Part shown: one piece after another, positions 1-6,369 of the stretch
Numbering within the stretch: the stretch's first letter is position 1
Layout: each line of letters starts with the position of its first letter
Assembly: GCA_009927195.1 (NCBI GenBank)
Contig: RFNL01000216.1
Coordinates: forward strand, 1-8,864
Direction: 5' to 3'
Source of the DNA: Betaproteobacteria bacterium
GTDB taxonomy: Bacteria > Pseudomonadota > Gammaproteobacteria > Burkholderiales > Burkholderiaceae_C
Length of the DNA stretch: 8,864 nt
Notes under the pieces: generated by a model
Told to the model about the DNA's origin: nothing
Database searches by the model: none
The model's input: the letters and a program-made list of their open reading frames with translations, nothing else
Translations under genes and position numbers: made by a program

Positions 1-2
1 GT

Positions 3-743
3 ATTTTTGGTTGGTTTGGGACACCGGCAGGTTACGCCATGATTGCGCGCCGCCACATGGGCGAGCACGGCACCACCAGCGATCAATTGGGGGCCATTGC
101 AGTGGCCTGCCGCAAACATGGGGCACTCAACCCCAAGGCCCAGTTGCGCAAGCCTTTGACTTTGGAGCAGTACCGCGAGTCGCGTTTGATCGCTGCGCCC
201 CTTCGCCGCGATGACTGTTGTCTGGTGTCTGACGGTGCCGCGGCCGTGGTGGTGATGAGTGCACAACGCGCGCGCCAACGCCACCTGAAGCAAGCCGTTC
301 CCATTTTGGGATTTGGCCAAGGCCAAACCTCATGGGAGGTGGCCCAACGCGCTGACCTGACCACCACCGCGGCCGAACAATCCGCCCATACCGCTTTCAA
401 GATGGCTGGGCTCACACCCAAGGACATTGATGTGGCCCAGCTTTATGACTGCTTCACCATTGCACCCTTGATGACGCTGGAGGCCTATGGATTCTGTCCG
501 CGTGGCAAAGGCGGGCAATTTGTCCAAGGTGGACGCATTGAAATTGGTGGCGAATTGCCCATCAACACTTCGGGCGGTTTGCTGTCGGAAACCGGGATGC
601 CCGGTTTGCAAATGGTGCTTGAAGGTGTGCGCCAAATGCGCGGTCAAGCGGTCAACCAGGTCAAGGGTGCCCGCACCTGTGCCATCAGCAACCAAGGCGG
701 CATCATGCACACCCACTCCACCCTGATATTGGGCCAAGCCTGA
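3..743 (+). CDS. Thiolase / SCP-x-like (lipid-transfer-type) protein, C-terminal part, 5' truncated by window
   Basis: The reading frame is open from base 3 with no start, so the gene begins left of the window; the ATG at 39 is internal because recognisable thiolase sequence precedes it. About 246 residues are visible of a family usually near 385-400. Landmarks in order are ARRHMGEHGTT, LVSDGAAAVVV (typical of the N-to-C domain linker region), DVAQLYDCFTI, YGFCPRGKGGQFVQGG, NTSGGLLSE and a C-terminal SNQGG. The active-site Cys loop lies upstream and cannot be judged. The motif equivalent to HDCF reads YDCF, and the second catalytic Cys region reads QGG with no Cys. This is the pattern of non-decarboxylating SCP-x/Ltp thiolase-like proteins, some of which work as CoA-thioester retro-aldolases with a DUF35 partner. 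Such a partner follows after 10 nt. A role in C-C cleavage of an acyl-CoA intermediate is inferred; classical beta-ketothiolase activity is the alternative. Confidence 0.9.
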   Translation: MFGWFGTPAGYAMIARRHMGEHGTTSDQLGAIAVACRKHGALNPKAQLRKPLTLEQYRESRLIAAPLRRDDCCLVSDGAAAVVVMSAQRARQRHLKQAVPILGFGQGQTSWEVAQRADLTTTAAEQSAHTAFKMAGLTPKDIDVAQLYDCFTIAPLMTLEAYGFCPRGKGGQFVQGGRIEIGGELPINTSGGLLSETGMPGLQMVLEGVRQMRGQAVNQVKGARTCAISNQGGIMHTHSTLILGQA

Positions 744-753
744 GGACAAAGCC

Positions 754-1167
754 ATGGACGAGCACACCATTGAATCTCTCGCGCCCGAGCGCGACGCCAT
801 CAACAGCCCTTATTGGGACAGTTTGGCCCAAGGCCGCTTGACCTATCAGTGCTGCAACGCATGCCATAAAGCTTGGTTACCCCCGCGCAGCGAATGCCCG
901 GGCTGTTTGTCCGATGACTGGGCCTGGAAAGAGGCCAGCGGTCAAGCCAAGCTCATCAGTTGGGTGGTCTACCACATCGCTTATCACAAAGCATTTGAGC
1001 ATCGCGTGCCCTACAACGTGGCGGTGGTGGAGTTGGCCGAGGGCCCGCGCCTGATCAGCAACGTGGTGGGCATCGAAGACCATGAGTCATTGGTCATCGA
1101 TCAGCCTTTGCAGTTGCGCATCGAAACCGAAGGCGGCGTGGCCTTGCCACGCTTTGTATTGGCTTGA
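754..1167 (+). CDS. Zn-ribbon OB-fold (DUF35) protein, thiolase partner
   Basis: This 137-residue protein has the usual DUF35 layout. An N-terminal helix carries the SPYWDSLAQGRL motif. A rubredoxin-like zinc ribbon follows with Cys34, Cys37, Cys48 and Cys51 in two CxxC knuckles (CNAC and CPGC). An OB-fold then spans about residues 55-137, including the family-typical HxAYHKAFEHRVPYNVAVVEL stretch. Such proteins bind acyl-CoA and form obligate complexes with thiolase-like enzymes, or supply hydratase/aldolase functions in steroid side-chain degradation. The start is supported by GAGGA at 742-746, which overlaps the stop of the upstream thiolase gene, so the two are probably translationally coupled and made together. 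The protein is full length with all four zinc ligands present. The exact substrate is unknown. Confidence 0.93.
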   Translation: MDEHTIESLAPERDAINSPYWDSLAQGRLTYQCCNACHKAWLPPRSECPGCLSDDWAWKEASGQAKLISWVVYHIAYHKAFEHRVPYNVAVVELAEGPRLISNVVGIEDHESLVIDQPLQLRIETEGGVALPRFVLA

Positions 1168-1254
1168 AGAGGGCTGGGGTGTGCCATCGCTGGTTTTTCC
1201 CCATTGCGCTGGGCTTGACGACGGCCATCATCGACCATTGAACAGGAGATATGC

Positions 1255-2226
1255 ATGCACAAACAAAGTATGAAACACGCACTTTCGCTGGCTGTGTTGG
1301 TGATGATGGCTTTTCAGGCCTGGGCACAAACGGCTTTTCCAGTGCGCGCACTGCGCATCGTGGTGCCCACCACACCGGGCAGTGGTTCGGATGTGACGGC
1401 GCGTTACTTTGGTGAGCAAATGGCCGCTGCTTTGGGTGTGGGGGTGGTGATTGAGAACCGACCCGGCGGTAACGGCATCATCGCGGCCATGGCGGTCAAG
1501 CAAGCGCCTGCCGATGGCTATACCCTGTTTTTGGGCACCAACACGCACCTGGCGGTCAACCCCATTGTGATCAAAGACCTGCCCTACGACCCGGTGAAAG
1601 ATTTCAAGCCCATCACCGGTTTGGCGCGGGGAATGATGATTTTTGTCGGCAATCCCCAATCCAAGATCGGCAACTTGGCCGACTTGGTCAAGGCCTCCAA
1701 AGCCCAGCCCCAAGGTTTGAGTGTGGGCACCTATACCGCGGGCTTTCATTTATCAGCGGCTTGGTTTGCCAACGAAGCGTCGATCCCATTTGTGAATGTG
1801 TCCTATAAAGGTGCGCCCGAGGTGTTTTTGGGATTGATGGCCGGTCAACTCGAATGGGGCGTGAGCGATCTGATTGCGGCCATGCCGCAGGTCAAGGCGG
1901 GCAAGTTGCGTGCTTTGGCGGTCTCGGGTGAAGCGCGCCATCCCGACTACCCCGATATCCCCACCTTCAAAGAGCTGGGCTTTCCCAACTATGTGAACTA
2001 CACCTGGACCACTTTGTACGTGCGCTCAGAAACCCCAGAGCCTGCCACGCAAAAACTGGTCGAGACCTTGCAAAAAATCATGGCCAGCCAGACCACCAAA
2101 GATTACATCCGTTCCATCGGGTCTGACCCGTTGAATTTGCAGGCCAACGACATGCGCCAATTTCAACGCACCGAAACCGAACGCTTCAAACGCATTGCCG
2201 ATGGCGCAGGCATACGACCGCAGTGA
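1255..2226 (+). CDS. Bug-family (TctC-type) tripartite tricarboxylate transporter substrate-binding protein
   Basis: This 323-residue periplasmic binding protein has a signal peptide with a basic start (MKH), a hydrophobic core at about residues 9-20 and a likely cleavage AWA|Q after residue 24. The mature start FPVRALRIVVPTTPGSGSD, then ARYFGEQMAAALG, VVIENRPGGNGI and ADGYTLFLGTN, are hallmark Bug/TctC motifs. VSYKGAPEVFLGLMAGQ and GKLRALAVSG follow in the expected order, and the length is normal. The start at 1255 has AGGAG (1244-1248) six bases upstream; Met6 at 1270 is a possible alternative. Bug proteins bind small carboxylates, amino acids or related solutes. No TctA or TctB membrane genes are in this window, so it may be an orphan receptor serving distant permeases. 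It sits between the thiolase/DUF35 pair and the dehydrogenase, which suggests it responds to the same compound. Confidence 0.95.
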   Translation: MHKQSMKHALSLAVLVMMAFQAWAQTAFPVRALRIVVPTTPGSGSDVTARYFGEQMAAALGVGVVIENRPGGNGIIAAMAVKQAPADGYTLFLGTNTHLAVNPIVIKDLPYDPVKDFKPITGLARGMMIFVGNPQSKIGNLADLVKASKAQPQGLSVGTYTAGFHLSAAWFANEASIPFVNVSYKGAPEVFLGLMAGQLEWGVSDLIAAMPQVKAGKLRALAVSGEARHPDYPDIPTFKELGFPNYVNYTWTTLYVRSETPEPATQKLVETLQKIMASQTTKDYIRSIGSDPLNLQANDMRQFQRTETERFKRIADGAGIRPQ

Positions 2227-2245
2227 CAAGACCGTGCGCACCACC

Positions 2246-3059
2246 ATGAACACCCAAACCCAACTGACCCGCGCCGATTGGCCCGACCGTGCGGTGGTGA
2301 TCACTGGCGGCGTGCGCGGCCAAGGTGCGGCCTTGGCTGGTTTGTTGTTGCAAGCCGGTGCGCAGGTGCATGTGTTGGACTGCTTGCCGCCCAGCGATTC
2401 GGCATGGGGTGCATTGGCCCAAGTGGCAGGTCAAAGTACAGGTCAGCTTCACCCGCACCATGGCGATGTGGCCAGCCCACAAGCTTGGCAGGCACTGGCC
2501 ACCTGTGTGCAATCGCTGGGGCATCCCCTGCTGGGATTGGTCAACAATGCCGGCATCACCGGCCCTCGCCACACCGTCACCCACACCGTGTTGGCCGACT
2601 GGCAGCGGGTGTTGGATGTCAACCTCACCGGCAGCATGCTGGGCATTCATCATTTGGCACCCCACATGGCTGCGGGTGGGTCCATCGTGAACGTGTCATC
2701 CACCGTGGGCATGACGGGCTATTACTCGGCGGCTTATTCATGCAGCAAATGGGCTTTGCGTGGTCTGACCCGCAGTGCGGCGATGGAGCTCGCCCCCTAA
2801 AGGGGTGCGCGTGAATGCGGTGATGCCCGGTGTGGTCGATACCGACATGATCCGCAACCACCCGGCATTGGTGCAGGCTTTGCAAACCACGATTCCCTTG
2901 CAGCGCATGGCCAGCAGCTTGGACATCGCCCAGGTGATTTTGTTCTTGCTCAGCCCCGCTGCGGCCTACATCACTGGGGCTGACATACCCGCTGACGGTG
3001 GGGTCACTGGGGCGGGTTTGTATTGGCCGGTGGCGCAAGCGGTGGGAGCGCTGGCATGA
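2246..3059 (+). pseudogene. SDR family NAD(P)-dependent oxidoreductase, split by a +1 base in a C5 run
   Basis: The first part (to the TAA at 2798-2800) has the classical SDR core, numbered from Met at 2246: TGGVRGQG cofactor loop (20-27), Asp45 at the end of the second strand (favours NAD), NNAG (100-103), Asn126 in DVNLTG, Ser151/152 and YSCSK (Tyr164, Lys168). It stops right after MELAP. The rest continues in the next frame from about 2796 as PKGVRVNAVMPGVVDTDM and ends with ITGADIPADGG, a normal SDR C-terminus. Removing one C from 2793-2797 joins the halves as ELAPKGVRVN, giving about 270 residues, a normal length. The first half alone keeps the catalytic residues but lacks the last strands, so it is unlikely to fold well. 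The cause may be a real mutation or a sequencing error. Start 2246 is chosen because it matches SDR N-termini; an ATG at 2195 would overlap the upstream gene, and neither has a good Shine-Dalgarno. The substrate is probably a hydroxyacyl or alcohol intermediate (inference). Confidence 0.88.
2791..2809 (+). other. Frameshift site: C5 run in a small GC hairpin
   Basis: Five C (2793-2797), then TAAA, then four G (2802-2805) form a 4-bp GC stem with a TAAA loop. It can extend by three pairs (2791-2793 with 2807-2809) if T2806 is bulged. The SDR frame is broken exactly here. A C run at the base of a GC hairpin is a plausible place both for polymerase slippage in the cell and for errors in amplification or base calling. 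Confidence 0.6.
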
Positions 3060-3089
3060 AGGGGCCACAGGATTTCCAAAAGCTTTGGG

Positions 3090-3103
3090 GGGTGACGTTA
3101 CCC
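3090..3103. promoter_or_regulatory. Imperfect palindrome upstream of the ABC binding-protein gene (possible operator)
   Basis: GGGTGACGTTACCC is symmetric at six of seven base-pair positions; the remaining pair is G/T. It lies in the 97-nt gap between the SDR gene and the binding-protein gene, 53 nt before the start codon. Dimeric regulators of the GntR or TetR type bind sites of this sort, but no regulator gene and no convincing -35/-10 pair is visible here. Chance occurrence is possible. Confidence 0.25.
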
Positions 3104-3113
3104 ACAGCTTCAC

Positions 3114-3150
3114 AAGGCATCACGTCAAAAGGCATCACTTTCAAAAGGAG
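3114..3150 (+). repeat. Short tandem repeat running into the ribosome binding site of the ABC binding-protein gene
   Basis: A unit AAGGCATCACGTCAA (3114-3128) is followed directly by AAGGCATCACTTTCAA (3129-3144) and then by the start of a third copy, AAGG, which becomes the Shine-Dalgarno AAAGGAG (3144-3150). The ATG at 3157 follows after six bases. The purine-rich AAAAGG therefore occurs twice, at 3127-3132 and 3143-3148, but only the second is at a functional distance. The repeat may be a local duplication of the translation start region. Confidence 0.6.
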
Positions 3151-3156
3151 ACAAAC

Positions 3157-4380
3157 ATGTTCAACATCAAACGACGCACTTGCGCGGCCTGGGCCATCGC
3201 GGCGGCGCTCACAGCCTCTCCGGTGTGGGCGCAACAAACCCTCAAGATTGGCGCGATCAATCCGTACAGCGGCCCCATGGCTTTGTATGGCAACGAGGTC
3301 ACCCGGGGCTATGAATTAGCTGTAGACCAAGTCAACGCCGCTGGTGGATTGCTGGGGCGCAAAGTTGAGTTGGTGCGAGGTGACGCCAGCACGCCCCAGC
3401 AAGGCATTGCCATGGTGGAGCAACTGGTCAGCCGCGACAAAGTAGACCTGTTCATGGGCACCTATCTGAGCGGTATTTCTCTCACCGCCAGCGATACCGC
3501 ATTGCGCTACAACAAAATTTATTGGGAAACCAATGCCCTGGCGCAGTCCTTGATAGACCGTGGCTTGCCCAACTTCTTTCGCAGTGGTCCAGACGGCGGT
3601 ACATTTGCCGCTACTTCAGTGGCCACGGTGCGCAACCTGGTCGCCCCAGCGATGAAAAAGGAAATCAAAGACCTGAAAATTTGGCTGGAGCACGAAGATT
3701 CTATTTACGGCACTTCGATTGCTGAGGCCCAAAAGCGCCAGTTGGAGGCCTTGGGGGCCAAAGTGGTGGGCGTGGGTGCCCATTCGGCCCGCACGATTGA
3801 TCTCAACGACACGGTGTTGCGTGCCAAGCAAGCAGCGCCAGATATTTTGATCAACACAGGTTATGTGCCGGACGGCAATTTGTTGTTGCGCACTGCCCGC
3901 GATCAGGGTTTCAAGCCCGCTGCCATCATTTTGGTGGGCACTGGCGACACGCCCGAGACCTTGCAGGCTTTGGGCGCCGCCTCTTTGGAAGGCATTTTGG
4001 TGGTGGGCTATCCGCGCAATGACATCACAGAAGCCTATGGCCCGGGCAACAAAGCCTATTTGGCCGCCTACCGCGCCAAGTACAAATCCGATCCCGTGGC
4101 CCCACAAGGCATGACGGCTTACTCGGGCGTGCAAATGCTGTTCGAAGCGATTCGCCAAGCCGGTAGCGTGGACCCCGAGAAGGTGCGCGCCGCTGTGGCC
4201 AAACTGGACAAGCCAGAAAACTCTTATGCCTCGGGCTATGGGGCCAAGTTCGATAAGAACATGCAAAACGTGCGTGCCTGGGTCACCACCTCTCAGTGGC
4301 AAGGCGGCAAGATGGTCACCGTTTATCCCAACAACGCGGTGCTGCCTGGTATCAAGCTGGGCAAGTTGGCCCGTCCTTGA
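3157..4380 (+). CDS. ABC transporter substrate-binding protein, branched-chain amino acid (Liv/HAAT) type
   Basis: This 407-residue periplasmic protein belongs to the type I binding fold (Peripla_BP_6). Its signal peptide (MFNIKRR, then a hydrophobic stretch at about 10-22) is probably cut at VWA|QQ after residue 25. The mature start LKIGAINPYSGPMALYGNEV, followed by RGYELAVDQVNAAGGLLGRKVELV, is the family signature. Ligand-pocket segments such as FMGTYLSGISLTASD and FFRSGPDGGTFA follow, then a second lobe with DLKIWLEHEDSIYGTSIAEAQ. ATG 3157 is chosen because of the strong AAAGGAG six bases upstream and the signal peptide that begins there; the frame is open further upstream but without signal-like sequence. 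It is the capture protein for the LivHMGF genes that follow after 74 nt. The solute is unknown: this family takes amino acids, amides, urea, and aromatic or aliphatic acids. Two stem-loops behind it may keep its expression above that of the permease. Confidence 0.95.
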   Translation: MFNIKRRTCAAWAIAAALTASPVWAQQTLKIGAINPYSGPMALYGNEVTRGYELAVDQVNAAGGLLGRKVELVRGDASTPQQGIAMVEQLVSRDKVDLFMGTYLSGISLTASDTALRYNKIYWETNALAQSLIDRGLPNFFRSGPDGGTFAATSVATVRNLVAPAMKKEIKDLKIWLEHEDSIYGTSIAEAQKRQLEALGAKVVGVGAHSARTIDLNDTVLRAKQAAPDILINTGYVPDGNLLLRTARDQGFKPAAIILVGTGDTPETLQALGAASLEGILVVGYPRNDITEAYGPGNKAYLAAYRAKYKSDPVAPQGMTAYSGVQMLFEAIRQAGSVDPEKVRAAVAKLDKPENSYASGYGAKFDKNMQNVRAWVTTSQWQGGKMVTVYPNNAVLPGIKLGKLARP

Positions 4381-4381
4381 T

Positions 4382-4411
4382 CGGCGGCAAACCCCACGGG
4401 GTTTGCTGTCG
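4382..4411 (+). promoter_or_regulatory. Strong intercistronic stem-loop after the binding-protein gene
   Basis: Starting two bases after the binding-protein stop codon, 4387-4395 (GCAAACCCC) pairs perfectly with 4398-4406 (GGGGTTTGC). The helix extends outward through 4382 with 4411, using two G-T pairs, for up to 14 pairs around a very short loop (CACG once the innermost pair opens). No T-run follows, so it is not a standard rho-independent terminator. Hairpins in this place, between a binding-protein gene and its permease genes, commonly protect the upstream mRNA 3' end or reduce downstream transcription. Confidence 0.7.
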
Positions 4412-4424
4412 CGCTTGGACCGAA

Positions 4425-4440
4425 TCATGGCGAACCATGA
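4425..4440 (+). promoter_or_regulatory. Second small stem-loop just upstream of livH
   Basis: TCATGG (4425-4430) and CCATGA (4435-4440) are perfect inverted repeats around a CGAA tetraloop. They end 14 nt before the livH ATG at 4455, close to where ribosomes would load. livH has only a weak GAAAG-like Shine-Dalgarno (4444-4448), so this structure could affect its translation. A six-pair helix is short and could be chance. Confidence 0.4.
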
Positions 4441-4454
4441 CCTGAAAGCGACAC

Positions 4455-5345
4455 ATGAGTGATTTGATCAACGTGTTGGTGTTTGGCCTGTTGCTGGGGG
4501 GCATTTATGGCCTGGTCAGCATTGGCCTGAATTTGATTTTTGGTGTGGTTCGCATCGTCAATTTTGCCCAAGGCGAGTTGGTCATGCTGGGCATGTATGG
4601 CAGTTATTACGCGTACACCCAATATGGATTGAGCCCCTATGTATCGGTGTTTTTGGTGGCACCGGCGGTGGGCTTGCTGGGCATGGCGATTCAGCGTTTG
4701 GTGATCCAACCGCTGCACAACGAATCGAACATGCAGATCTTTGCCACTTTTGGCTTGTTGATGATGTTTGAAAACATCATGCTGATGATCTCGCGTGGTG
4801 AGGCCAAAAGCATTGGTGGGGATGTGGGTGCCGAAGTGGTCACCCTGGGCGACATGAAGTTCAGTTTGGTCCGGGTGGTCACCTTGGTGGCGGTTACCCT
4901 GATCACCATTGGGCTGCATTTTTTTCTCAGCCGAACCATGATGGGCAAGGCCATCCGCGCCGTCACCCAAGACAAGCGGGCGGCGCGCACCATGGGCATC
5001 CATGTCGAGCGCACCTATTTGTTCACTTTCGGCATTGGTGCTGCCCTGGCTGGCATGGCTGGAGCCATGCTCACGCCGATTTATTCCATCACCCCCACGG
5101 TGGGGGGCAACTTCATCTTGGCCGCTTTTGCGGTGGTGGTGCTGGGTGGCCTGGGCAGCGTATGGGGGGCTTATTGGGGCGGCTTGATCGTCGGAGTGGT
5201 TGAGGCCCTGGCGGGCTTTTACATCGATCCAGTGTTACGCAGCGCCATCTGGTTTTTGATTTTCTTGGTGGTGTTGGTGGTCAAACCAGCCGGCTTGCTT
5301 GGGCAAGTGGGCGCAGAGGAGGTGGGTTTCCGTGAACAACATTGA
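4455..5345 (+). CDS. livH: Liv-type ABC transporter permease, LivH family
   Basis: This 296-residue inner-membrane protein has many hydrophobic segments, consistent with the roughly eight helices of the LivH family. Family motifs are GGIYGLVSIGLNLIFGVVRI and VNFAQGELVMLG (residues 15-46), the cytoplasmic coupling segment MGKAIRAVTQDKRAARTMGI (about 163-182), AAFAVVVLGGLGSVWGAYWG, and the ending VVLVVKPAGLLG. It would pair with LivM to form the channel driven by LivG and LivF. The start at 4455 matches the family N-terminus (MSDLINVLVFGL), although its Shine-Dalgarno is weak. Its 3' end overlaps the next gene by 14 nt. The length is normal and no key segment is missing. The solute cannot be inferred from the permease alone. 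Confidence 0.95.
   Translation: MSDLINVLVFGLLLGGIYGLVSIGLNLIFGVVRIVNFAQGELVMLGMYGSYYAYTQYGLSPYVSVFLVAPAVGLLGMAIQRLVIQPLHNESNMQIFATFGLLMMFENIMLMISRGEAKSIGGDVGAEVVTLGDMKFSLVRVVTLVAVTLITIGLHFFLSRTMMGKAIRAVTQDKRAARTMGIHVERTYLFTFGIGAALAGMAGAMLTPIYSITPTVGGNFILAAFAVVVLGGLGSVWGAYWGGLIVGVVEALAGFYIDPVLRSAIWFLIFLVVLVVKPAGLLGQVGAEEVGFREQH
5315..5322 (+). promoter_or_regulatory. Ribosome binding site that sets a GTG start for livM
   Basis: AGAGGAGG lies nine bases before the GTG at 5332, inside the end of livH. It argues for GTG 5332 over ATG 5299, which lies upstream of this site, and over ATG 5383, which has only a weak CAGGG. Confidence 0.7.
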
Positions 5346-6369
5346 ATCTGATCCACACAGCCTTACATCGGGCCAGGGTGTGATGGCCAGTACCAACAAG
5401 GTGCTCATGACCTACCTCTTTTGCATGGCATTGGCGGCCTTGCCCATGCTGCTGTTGGCCGACGACGCGCACTGGCTCAATATTTTGGCCTTCACCTATT
5501 TGATGGGTGGGCTGGCGGCCGCTTGGAACATCATTGGCGGCTTTGGCGGTCAGTTCTCCTTGGGCCACGGTGTTTTTTTTGCCATTGGTGCATACTTGAC
5601 CGCTCAAGGGGTCATCCGCTTTGGCTGGTCGCCGTGGTTGACCATGTGGCCCATTGCGGCCGTGGCCGCCTTGGTGGCCGTATTGATTTCCTGGCCAACG
5701 TTTCGTTTGCGCGGCCCATTTTTTGCCATTGCCACCTTGGCCTTCAACGAAGTGGCTTTTGTGTTGGCCAACCACTTTGATTCGTTCACGGGTGGCCCGC
5801 GAGGCTTGATGATTCCGTTCAAAGCCGGCTTTGCCCAGATGATTTTTCGCGATCGATGGCAATACGCGCTGCTGATGTTTGCCTTTGTGGCCTTGGTGGT
5901 GGGCATCAGCGTGTGGTTGCGCCGTTCGCGCTTGGGCTACTACCTGTTGGCGGTGCGCGAAGACGAAGATGCGGCCCGTGCCTCGGGCATCAATGTGCTG
6001 TCAGTCAAATTACGCGGCATGGCCATCAGCGCATTTTTGACCGCCATGGGAGGAACCTTGTTCACCATGTATTTGCGCTTCATTGATCCGCCAACCTTGT
6101 TCACGTTGCCCGAGGTGGGCGTGAAGTTTGCATTGTTGGCGTTGATCGGAGGCATTGGCACGATTGCCGGCCCATTGTTGGGCGCAGCGCTGATCGTGCC
6201 CTTTGAAAACACTTTGCGCGCCGAGATGGCCAATGCCTTGCCAGGCTTGAACTTGGCGGTGCTGGGCTTGCTCATGGTGTTGGCGGCCTTGTTCATGAAG
6301 CGCGGCATCGTGGGGGCCTTTGAAGATGCCCGCAAGCGCTGGTTGGGCCAGAAAGGGGACATGCCATGA
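5332..6369 (+). CDS. livM: Liv-type ABC transporter permease, LivM family
   Basis: From GTG 5332 this is a 345-residue inner-membrane protein. After a short polar N-terminus of about 20 residues come hydrophobic segments that include MTYLFCMALAALPMLLLA and the family hallmark GGFGGQFSLGHGVFFAIGAY (about 69-88). The block RLRGPFFAIATLAFNEV, then GGPRGLMIP, the coupling helix LLAVREDEDAARASGIN (about 205-221), and the LIGGIGTIAGPLLGAALI segment follow as in LivM. The start overlaps the end of livH by 14 nt, and its stop overlaps the livG start as ATGA. Together these point to coupled translation and a fixed ratio of subunits. A run of eight T (5573-5580) in the hallmark motif leaves the frame intact. 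It would form a heterodimeric channel with LivH. Confidence 0.95.
   Translation: MNNIESDPHSLTSGQGVMASTNKVLMTYLFCMALAALPMLLLADDAHWLNILAFTYLMGGLAAAWNIIGGFGGQFSLGHGVFFAIGAYLTAQGVIRFGWSPWLTMWPIAAVAALVAVLISWPTFRLRGPFFAIATLAFNEVAFVLANHFDSFTGGPRGLMIPFKAGFAQMIFRDRWQYALLMFAFVALVVGISVWLRRSRLGYYLLAVREDEDAARASGINVLSVKLRGMAISAFLTAMGGTLFTMYLRFIDPPTLFTLPEVGVKFALLALIGGIGTIAGPLLGAALIVPFENTLRAEMANALPGLNLAVLGLLMVLAALFMKRGIVGAFEDARKRWLGQKGDMP

Noticed and set aside
1175..1205. TGGGG/CCCCA inverted repeat after the DUF35 gene as a terminator
   Set aside because: It has only five pairs around a loop of about 19 nt, and the short T-run lies before the second arm instead of after it.
1215..1243. TTGACG at 1215 with TTGAAC 17 nt downstream as a promoter for the Bug gene
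   Set aside because: The -35-like hexamer is good but the -10-like hexamer matches TATAAT poorly, so a promoter cannot be supported.
2195..2245. Upstream ATG at 2195 as the SDR start
   Set aside because: It would overlap the Bug gene by 32 nt and add 17 residues unlike SDR N-termini; ATG 2246 fits the family better, although neither has a strong Shine-Dalgarno.
3076..3088. CCAAA/TTTGG inverted repeat in the leader of the binding-protein gene
   Set aside because: Five pairs with three A-T positions is weak and expected by chance; no T-run follows, so it is not called as a terminator.
3056..3319. Frame starting with an ATGA overlap at the end of the SDR gene
   Set aside because: The overlap is suggestive, but the frame runs out of phase through the signal peptide of the binding protein and encodes nothing recognisable there.
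3616..4428. Minus-strand open frame (270 codons) opposite the ABC binding-protein gene
   Set aside because: It is antisense to a clear full-length gene with family motifs; its composition looks like a shadow frame and there is no ribosome binding site or family motif.
5573..5580. T8 run in livM as a slippage or frameshift site
   Set aside because: The frame is continuous across it and the hallmark motif is intact, so there is no evidence for a shift.
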